This document shows positions 30,893 through 37,079 of a stretch of DNA of 37,079 nt, one piece after another (position 1 is the stretch's first letter; every line of letters begins with the position of its first letter). The translations under genes were made by a program, and so were the position numbers. The stretch spans positions 17,686 through 54,764 of the forward strand of contig CASFEZ010000026.1 in NCBI GenBank assembly GCA_949293815.1. The letters are read 5' to 3'. The DNA comes from an uncultured Eubacteriales bacterium (GTDB lineage Bacteria > Bacillota > Clostridia > Oscillospirales > Acutalibacteraceae). The notes beneath the pieces are model-generated. The model was not told the DNA's origin. It saw only the letters and a program-made list of their open reading frames with translations, and did no database searches.

Positions 30893-30901
30893 TATTTTTT
30901 T

Positions 30902-32380
30902 ATGAACAAAATAGCTACAAGCGGGCTACGGCTCGTTGATGACCTGGGAAGAGAGCGGATTTTTAACGGCATAAACCTTTGCGACAAATCGGTTTACAAC
31001 CCCGAAGAAAAACAGGGGTATGATGAAGCGGAGCTGGATACCCTGCTCCGGCGCTTTCGGGATGCCGGACTCAATCTGATTCGTCTGGGCTTTACCTGGG
31101 CGAAGCTGGAACCGGAACAGGGCGTATACAATGAAGCGTATATCGACAATATCGCCATGCTGTTGGACAAATGCGAGCAATACGGCATTTATGTGTATTT
31201 GGATATGCACCAGGATGTGTATGCGGCGGCCATTGGCTCGGACGGCGCGCCGGACTGGGCGGTATTGACCGATGGACACGAAATCAAGCCCCCAAAATTT
31301 GTCTGGGCGGAACCCTATTTCTGGGGCAAAGCCTGCCATGCGGCGTTTGATAATTTCTGGAAAAACACGCCGGTCAACGGCAAAGGCTTACAGGACAGCT
31401 ATGCCGAGCTGTGGCAGCATTTGGCAGAGCGGCTGGGCGGAAAACCGGCAGTTATCGGTTTTGATATGATGAACGAGCCCTTCCCCGGCTCGGACGGCGG
31501 CAAGGTGTTCAAAGCGATTGTCAAGGGCGCGGTCAAGGCTGTTTTATTCGACAAAGAAATTAAGCGCGGCAAGCTGATTCGCGACCTGTTCAGCAAGGAT
31601 CGCATTCCCAAGGTGCTGAACCAGATTACCGGCAGCGTAGTGCGCAGAGCGACCAGCGGCGCGGACGAATTGATTCGCAAATTCGACACCGGCAGCTATT
31701 CGCAGTTTTTGGATAAAACCGCAACCGCTATCAGCGAAGTCAACGACGAAAAAATCTATTTTCTGGAAAACAGCTACTACTCCAACCTGGGCATCCCCTA
31801 CTCCACCCCGGCTATCAAAGTCAACGGCGAACGGGCAAAAAACCAGCTGTTCGCGCCCCATGCCTATGACTTTATGGTGGACACCCCCTTGTATAAATAC
31901 GCCAGCAACGACCGCGTAGGCACCATTTTTGCCGAGCATAAGAGAAGCCAGGAGCGCCTCGGGGTGCCGGTTATCGTCGGCGAATGGGGCGGTTCCGGCG
32001 GCTCGGACAATTCCGACTGGCTGCCCCATATCAGCTTCCTGTTAGACCTGTTCGACAAGAACAAATGGAGCAACACCTACTGGGCATACTACGACGGCTT
32101 TTTGGATACGCCCTTAATGAGCGTGTTCTCCCGCCCCTACCCCCGCGCCGTGGCGGGCACTATCAATGCCTATACCTATGACTTAAACGAGCGCATCTTC
32201 TACCTCGACTTTGACCAGCCGAAGGAAATGGCAAAAGTGCCGACCCTGATTGCCGCCCCCTTCCCGGTCGAGAGCGTGAGCATCGATGGCAAAGAAGTCA
32301 AGTTCAAACAAAACGAAGCAGAAATCGAACTGACCACCGCCCCCGGCAGCCATTATGTAAAGGTTATCTTCCAAAAATAA
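30902..32380 (+). CDS. Glycoside hydrolase family 5, endoglycoceramidase-like, no signal peptide
   Basis: This 492-residue retaining glycosidase has a TIM barrel over about residues 15-400 and a small C-terminal beta-domain (~405-492). GLNLIRLGFTW near 55 and YLDMHQDVY near 100 are typical of the GH5 branch that includes endoglycosylceramidases. The acid/base is Glu192 in DMMNEPFPG and the nucleophile is Glu361 in VGEWGG. An in-frame TTG at 30887 could extend it by five residues, but the ATG has the better ribosome binding site. There is no signal peptide or membrane anchor, so unlike many family members it should act inside the cell, perhaps on imported glycolipid or glycoside; the substrate is not predictable from sequence. 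It is a single-gene unit. Confidence 0.88.
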   Translation: MNKIATSGLRLVDDLGRERIFNGINLCDKSVYNPEEKQGYDEAELDTLLRRFRDAGLNLIRLGFTWAKLEPEQGVYNEAYIDNIAMLLDKCEQYGIYVYLDMHQDVYAAAIGSDGAPDWAVLTDGHEIKPPKFVWAEPYFWGKACHAAFDNFWKNTPVNGKGLQDSYAELWQHLAERLGGKPAVIGFDMMNEPFPGSDGGKVFKAIVKGAVKAVLFDKEIKRGKLIRDLFSKDRIPKVLNQITGSVVRRATSGADELIRKFDTGSYSQFLDKTATAISEVNDEKIYFLENSYYSNLGIPYSTPAIKVNGERAKNQLFAPHAYDFMVDTPLYKYASNDRVGTIFAEHKRSQERLGVPVIVGEWGGSGGSDNSDWLPHISFLLDLFDKNKWSNTYWAYYDGFLDTPLMSVFSRPYPRAVAGTINAYTYDLNERIFYLDFDQPKEMAKVPTLIAAPFPVESVSIDGKEVKFKQNEAEIELTTAPGSHYVKVIFQK

Positions 32381-32721
32381 CATTTTCGACCTTCCGCAAC
32401 CGCAAGTTGCCCCCTGCAACCACCAGTAGCAACGCCCCTCTCCCTCACGGGTGAGGGGTTTTCTGCTATTAAAACACAAAATCGATATTCCACTCCCCCG
32501 CGCGCATTTTACCCACCGCAAGCAGAAACAACTGTTACCCCTGTCTAAAGAACAACACACCGCATCGCCCCGTCAAAATACCGCAAAACCATCTATTGTG
32601 ACCATATCATGAAAATATTTTTACCAACCAATTGACAGCAGCGCAACATAAGAGTAGTATATACTTATAAATAGATAAGTGATAAACTGTTATATATAAC
32701 AAAGAAAAAGGGGTCACGCAT
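32381..32721. other. Intergenic stretch with terminator and promoter, no gene seen
   Basis: A short hairpin CCCTCA-CGGG-TGAGGG (32442-32457) followed by GTTTTCTG is a modest terminator for the GH5 gene. CCCCTC (32435-32440) could pair with the GAGGGG side as an alternative. From 32470 to 32625 I see no feature. The promoter of the repeat exoprotein begins at 32632. Confidence 0.6.
32632..32715 (+). promoter_or_regulatory. Promoter and RBS of the repeat exoprotein
   Basis: TTGACA (32632-32637), 17 bp, TAGTAT (32655-32660), with a second possible -10 TATACT at 32659. AAGGGG (32708-32713) lies 8 bases before the ATG at 32722. Confidence 0.6.
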
Positions 32722-35700
32722 ATGAAAACCGCAGGAAAATGTATGTTAATTTTACTGACCATCCTAACCCTGTCCCTCTGCCTCATGCTAACCGCCAACG
32801 CCGCAACCAGCGGGGTTTATACCTATAAGATTCTAAGCGACGGCACGGCGGAAATTACAGATTACAGAGGAAATGGCGGAGATATTACGATTCCGGATAC
32901 GATTAATGGGTATGCCGTAACCACCATCGGCAATTATGCGTTCTCTGGATGCGATGCCCTGACCTCAATCGTGATTCCGGACAGCGTAACCACCATCGGC
33001 GATCGGGCGTTCTCTTCCTGCGATGCCCTGACCACGGTAGAGATCGGCGACAGCGTAACCACCATCGGCGATTATGCGTTCTATTCCTGCGAAGCCCTGA
33101 CCACGGTAGAGATAGGCGACAGCGTAACCACCATCGGCAATGCTGCGTTCAAAGACTGCTATGCTCTGACCACGATAGAGATTCCGGACAGCGTAACCAC
33201 CATCGGCGATTTTGCGTTCACGGACTGCGATGCCCTGACCACGGTAGAGATCGGCGACAGCGTAACCACCATCGGCGATAATGCGTTCTCTTTCTGCGGT
33301 GCCCTGACCTCAATTGTGATTCCGGACAGCGTAACCACCATCGGCGATTATGCGTTCGAGTACTGCGATGCCCTGACCTCAATCGTGATTCCGGACAGCG
33401 TAACCACCATCGGCGATTATGTGTTCGCATACTGCGATGCCCTGACAACGGTAGAGATTCCGGACAGCGTAACCACCATCGGCGATGATGCGTTCTCTGA
33501 CTGCGATGCCCTGACCGCCATAACGGTAGCGGCAGAGAATCCGAGCTATTCCTCGGATGCATACGGCGTATTGTATAATAAAGATAAAACCACGCTGATT
33601 CAATATCCCATTGGCAACAGCAGAACCGCATATACCATCCCGGATAGCGTAACCACCATCGGCGATGGGGCGTTCGAGTTCTGCGCTGCCCTGACCTCGA
33701 TAGAGATCCCGGACAGCGTAACCACCATCGGCGATAGGGCATTCTCTTCCTGCGATGCCCTGACCGCCATAACGGTAGCGGCAGAGAATCCGAGCTATTC
33801 CTCGGATGCATACGGCGTATTATATAATAAAGATAAAACCACGCTGATTCAATATCCCATTGGCAACAGCAGAACCGCATATACCATTCCGGACAGCGTA
33901 ACCACCATCGGCTATAGGGCGTTCTATTCCTGCGATGTCCTGACCACGGTAGAGATACCGGACAGCGTAACCACCATCGGCAATTCTGCGTTCTATAACT
34001 GCGATGCCCTGACCACGGTAGAGATAGGCGACAGCGTAACCACCATCGGCGATTATGCGTTCGCTTGGTGCGATGCCCTGACCACGGTAGAGATCGGCGA
34101 CAGCGTAACCACCATCGGCGATTATGCGTTCGCGTACTGCGATGCCCTGACCACGGTAGAGATACCGGACAGCGTAACCACCATCGGCGATAGGGCGTTC
34201 CAGTACTGCTATGCCCTGACCACGGTAGAGATACCGGACAGCGTAACCACCATCGGCGATTTTGCGTTCTATTCCTGCCATGCCCTGACCACGGTAGAGA
34301 TAGGCGACAGCGTAACCACCATCGGCGATTTTGCGTTCTATTCCCGCGCTGCCCTGACCACGGTGTATTATACCGGAACCGAGGAGCAGTGGGACGCTAT
34401 TGACATTGGTTCATATAATGACCCGCTTTTGGATGCGGAATTGATTTTCGGCGAGATGCCGGATCCCTGCGCCGATGGGCATAGCTGGGGCGGCTGGACA
34501 ACCATTACGGCGGCAAGTTGTGAGAGCGCCGGGTTGCGCGCCCGCACGTGCACTGTTTGCAGTGAGAGGCAGACCGAAACCATCCCAGCCACAGGTCACA
34601 GTTGGGGCGGCTGGATGACCATTACGGCGGCAAGTTGTGAATATGACGGGGCGCGCAGACGTACCTGTTCGGTTTGTGGGGAACGGCAAACGGAGACCAT
34701 TCCCGCCACTGGACATACGAAAGTAACCGTTTCCGGCTATGCAGCGACTTGTACAAAAGCGGGATTAACGGATGGGGTCAAGTGCTCTGTCTGCAATAAG
34801 GTATTGACTGCGCAGCAGACGATTGCAGCAAAGGGTCATAGATGGGGCAATTGGTCAACCACGACAGCGGCAAGTTGTGATTATGACGGGGCGCGCAGAC
34901 GTACCTGTTCGTTTTGTGGGGAGCGGCAGACGGAGACCATTCCCGCCACAGGACACACGGAAGTTGCTGTTCCCGGGCATGATGCAACGTGTAACCAAGC
35001 AGGGCTGACGGATGGTGTGAAGTGCTCTGTTTGCGGTAAGGTATTGACTGTACAGCAGACCATTCCTGCCAAGGGGCACAGCTGGGGCGGCTGGACAACC
35101 ACCACGGCGGCAAGTTGTGAGAGCGCCGGGTTGCGCGCCCGCACGTGCTCTGTTTGCAGTGAGAGGCAGACCGAAACCATCCCAGCCACAGGTCACAGCT
35201 GGGGCGGCTGGACGACCATTACGGCGGCAAGTTGTGAGAGCGCCGGGTTGCGCGCCCGCACGTGCTCTGTTTGCAGTGAGAGGCAGACCGAAACCATCCC
35301 AGCCACAGGTCACAGTTGGGGCGGCTGGACGACCATTACGGCGGCAAGTTGTGAATATGACGGGGCGCGCAGACGTACCTGTTCGGTTTGTGGGGAACGG
35401 CAAACGGAGACCATCCCTGCTACCGGTCACACAAGGGCAACCATTTCCGGATATGATGCGACCTGCACCAGAGATGGGCTGACGGACGGGGTTATGTGCT
35501 CGGTTTGCGGTAAGGTATTGACCGCAGCACAAACCATTCCTGCCAGGGGGCACAGCTGGGGCGGCTGGACAACCATTACGGCGGCAAGTTGTGAATATGA
35601 CGGGGCGCGGAGACGCACCTGTTCGGTTTGCGGGGAGCGGCAGACGGAGACCATTCCAGCCACTGGACATACGAAAGTAACCGTTTCCGGCTATGCAGCG

Positions 35701-37079
35701 ACTTGTACTAAAGCGGGATTGACAGATGGGGTCAAGTGTTCCGTTTGCGGCAAGGTATTGACCGCCCAGCAGACCATTCCCGCCAAGGGGCACAGCTGGG
35801 GCAGCTGGACAACTACCACGGCGGCGAGCTGTGAATATGACGGGGCGCGCAGGCGTTCCTGTTCGGTTTGTGGGGAGCGGCAGACGAAGACCATTCCCGC
35901 CTACGGGCATTCGGATGAGGACATTCCGGGTATAGCTGCGACCTGCACCGAGCCGGGCCTGACCTACGGCAGGCAGTGCGCCGTTTGCGGCAAGGTACTG
36001 GATAAACAACAAGTGATTCCTGCCACTGGGCATGTGGCGGAAATCATGCCGGGGTTTGATGCGACCTGTACGGTTGCCGGGCTTTCGGATGGGGTGAAGT
36101 GTTCTGTTTGCGGCAAGGTGCTGGAGCCCCAGTCGATTACCTCGGTTATCGACCATACGCCCACAATGCTGGCGGCAGTGGCACCTACCTGTACGGGAAC
36201 CGGCTTGACCGAAGGGCAGGCCTGTGGAGTTTGCGGAAAGATTTTAGAGGAGCAGCAGACGGTTGCGGCGCTGGGGCACAGCTGGGGCGATTGGGCTCAG
36301 AGCCAGGCGCCCACCTGCACCGCTGAAGGTGAGGAAACCAGAAGCTGCGCAGTATGTCAGCACACCGAATCGCGGGCGGTTGCTGCCGCCGGACATACCG
36401 AAGAGACGATTCCTGCGGTTGCTGCCACCTGTACCGCAACGGGCTTGACCGAAGGGACAAGATGTGCCGTTTGCGGTACGGTTTTACAGCCGCAAGAGGC
36501 AACTCCGCTGGCAGAACATACCCGACAGACCATTCCCGCCGTGGCCGCCACCTGTACTGAAACAGGATTGACCGAAGGGATAAGCTGCGGGGTTTGCGGA
36601 TTGGTTTTGGAGAAACAGCAGCCAACCGAACCCACCGGGCATACCGCAAAGACCCTGCAAATTGTTGGCGCAACCTGCACGGAACCCGGCCTTTCCGAGG
36701 GAAAAGCCTGTGCGGTCTGCGGCGCGATTTTACAGGCACAAAATGAAATCCCCGCCAAGGGACATACCCCCGGCGAATGGACCATCATAACCCCTGCCGC
36801 GTTAGGTGTGGAAGGGACAGAAGAGTGTCGGTGCAGTCTGTGCCACGAGCTTCTGGAAACCAGAACCATTCCCGCACTGAGCAATGCCCTGGGCGATGTC
36901 AACGGCGACGGCAGAATCAACTCCGCTGACGCCCGGCTGGCACTGCGTGCCGCCGTTAAATTGGAAACCTTGGACGAGCTGCAAGCCCTTGCCGCAGATG
37001 TGGATCACGACAACCAAATCCGCTCCATCGACGCCCGCCTGATCCTGCGCGTCGCGGTAGGACTTGGAAAATTTGACGA
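32722..37079 (+). CDS. Large secreted LRR / Cys-module / dockerin protein, runs off the window
   Basis: The frame is open from the ATG at 32722 to the last base, at least 1452 residues. A signal peptide (1-27, ending LTANA) is followed by 18 BspA-type leucine-rich repeats of about 23 residues, each built on IPDSVTTIGDxAF and CxALTTVEI (residues ~60-560). An 83-residue block is duplicated within them. Residues ~586-1386 hold about 20 modules of the form C-x9/10-C-x2-C ending in Gly-His; the final one lacks the first Cys. From residue 1391, GDVNGDGRINSADARLALRA and DVDHDNQIRSIDARLILRVA form a complete two-part type I dockerin with calcium loops. This predicts a cell-surface or cellulosome-like scaffold ligand with a long adhesive arm; the binding partner is unknown. 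The stop codon probably lies just past the edge. Confidence 0.9.
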   Translation, partial: MKTAGKCMLILLTILTLSLCLMLTANAATSGVYTYKILSDGTAEITDYRGNGGDITIPDTINGYAVTTIGNYAFSGCDALTSIVIPDSVTTIGDRAFSSCDALTTVEIGDSVTTIGDYAFYSCEALTTVEIGDSVTTIGNAAFKDCYALTTIEIPDSVTTIGDFAFTDCDALTTVEIGDSVTTIGDNAFSFCGALTSIVIPDSVTTIGDYAFEYCDALTSIVIPDSVTTIGDYVFAYCDALTTVEIPDSVTTIGDDAFSDCDALTAITVAAENPSYSSDAYGVLYNKDKTTLIQYPIGNSRTAYTIPDSVTTIGDGAFEFCAALTSIEIPDSVTTIGDRAFSSCDALTAITVAAENPSYSSDAYGVLYNKDKTTLIQYPIGNSRTAYTIPDSVTTIGYRAFYSCDVLTTVEIPDSVTTIGNSAFYNCDALTTVEIGDSVTTIGDYAFAWCDALTTVEIGDSVTTIGDYAFAYCDALTTVEIPDSVTTIGDRAFQYCYALTTVEIPDSVTTIGDFAFYSCHALTTVEIGDSVTTIGDFAFYSRAALTTVYYTGTEEQWDAIDIGSYNDPLLDAELIFGEMPDPCADGHSWGGWTTITAASCESAGLRARTCTVCSERQTETIPATGHSWGGWMTITAASCEYDGARRRTCSVCGERQTETIPATGHTKVTVSGYAATCTKAGLTDGVKCSVCNKVLTAQQTIAAKGHRWGNWSTTTAASCDYDGARRRTCSFCGERQTETIPATGHTEVAVPGHDATCNQAGLTDGVKCSVCGKVLTVQQTIPAKGHSWGGWTTTTAASCESAGLRARTCSVCSERQTETIPATGHSWGGWTTITAASCESAGLRARTCSVCSERQTETIPATGHSWGGWTTITAASCEYDGARRRTCSVCGERQTETIPATGHTRATISGYDATCTRDGLTDGVMCSVCGKVLTAAQTIPARGHSWGGWTTITAASCEYDGARRRTCSVCGERQTETIPATGHTKVTVSGYAATCTKAGLTDGVKCSVCGKVLTAQQTIPAKGHSWGSWTTTTAASCEYDGARRRSCSVCGERQTKTIPAYGHSDEDIPGIAATCTEPGLTYGRQCAVCGKVLDKQQVIPATGHVAEIMPGFDATCTVAGLSDGVKCSVCGKVLEPQSITSVIDHTPTMLAAVAPTCTGTGLTEGQACGVCGKILEEQQTVAALGHSWGDWAQSQAPTCTAEGEETRSCAVCQHTESRAVAAAGHTEETIPAVAATCTATGLTEGTRCAVCGTVLQPQEATPLAEHTRQTIPAVAATCTETGLTEGISCGVCGLVLEKQQPTEPTGHTAKTLQIVGATCTEPGLSEGKACAVCGAILQAQNEIPAKGHTPGEWTIITPAALGVEGTEECRCSLCHELLETRTIPALSNALGDVNGDGRINSADARLALRAAVKLETLDELQALAADVDHDNQIRSIDARLILRVAVGLGKFD
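33502..33663 (+). repeat. Duplicated LRR block, copy 1
   Basis: This 162-bp segment inside the exoprotein gene recurs at 33751-33912, offset 249 bp (83 codons), with only a few base differences, most of them silent. It encodes an island of NPSYSSDAYGVLYNKDKT within the repeat ladder. Confidence 0.9.
33751..33912 (+). repeat. Duplicated LRR block, copy 2
   Basis: Near-identical second copy of 33502-33663. The differences seen (for example TTG/TTA and GATAGC/GACAGC) do not change the protein, pointing to a recent duplication or gene conversion. Confidence 0.9.

Noticed and set aside
33218-34281. Minus-strand repetitive frames in the LRR region
   Set aside because: They are antisense shadows of the 69-bp LRR unit, without initiation signals or a plausible fold.
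32910-34360. Possible CRISPR-like array because of regular repeats
   Set aside because: The period is 69 bp, the repeats are in frame and coding, the 'spacers' are only a few variable codons, and no cas genes are present.
34855-36156. A 433-residue minus-strand open frame inside the repeat exoprotein gene
   Set aside because: It is composed of repeated Arg/Pro/Gly-rich phrases that mirror the sense repeats and has no ribosome binding site; the plus strand carries a coherent signal peptide-LRR-dockerin protein.

Overview
The window looks like a chromosomal segment of a Gram-positive anaerobe of class Clostridia, probably an Oscillospiraceae/Ruminococcaceae-type gut or rumen bacterium. This is inferred from Gram-positive-style promoters and Shine-Dalgarno sites, a GTP-type PEP carboxykinase, secreted proteins with dockerin-like ends, BspA-type leucine-rich repeats, and the gene families present. 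No rRNA or tRNA was recognised, so the placement is an inference. By eye most of the window has moderately high GC, whereas the first ~2.6 kb is clearly AT-richer and may be acquired.

Layout: (1) 1-116 is a compact, strongly self-complementary element of unknown identity. (2) 142-2477 (minus) is a MerR regulator with an ABC ATPase and ABC-2 permease, behind a promoter with the 19-bp spacer typical of MerR control. (3) 2761-3261 (minus) is a small secreted protein with a dockerin-like tail that looks like a collapsed larger exoprotein. (4) 3556-8322 (minus) is the arginine operon argC-argJ-argB-argD, with two ARG-box-like sites flanking its promoter and a cluster of GC-rich dyad repeats between argB and argD. 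(5) 8583-17588 holds a small lipoprotein (plus) and then minus-strand genes: a cyclophilin lipoprotein, pckG, the tsaD/rimI/polA operon, and a secreted LCAT-like hydrolase. (6) 17730-21666 (plus) is a tightly overlapped trio: a tRNA-dihydrouridine synthase, a uridine-kinase-like P-loop protein and a GH31 glycosidase. (7) 21933-27969 (minus) is argF-carA-carB, where carB is fused in frame to a complete diaminopimelate epimerase (dapF). (8) 28360-32380 (plus) holds a stand-alone 2-oxoacid-dehydrogenase-type acyltransferase domain, a secreted alkaline phosphatase and a leaderless GH5-family glycosidase, each with its own promoter and/or terminator. (9) 32722 to the window end (plus) is a secreted protein of at least 1452 residues with 18 leucine-rich repeats, 20 Cys-rich modules and a dockerin; it runs off the edge.

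How the genes work together: argC, argJ, argB and argD make ornithine from glutamate by the acetyl-recycling route. CarAB makes carbamoyl phosphate, and ArgF joins it to ornithine to give citrulline. argG, argH and argR are not in the window. The most unusual item is the CarB-DapF polypeptide, which joins carbamoyl-phosphate synthesis (arginine and pyrimidines) to meso-diaminopimelate synthesis (lysine and cell wall) in one chain of 1347 residues. Other points of interest are the large repeat exoprotein, the E2-like acyltransferase without a lipoyl domain, and two unexplained structured non-coding stretches (1-116 and about 28174-28249).
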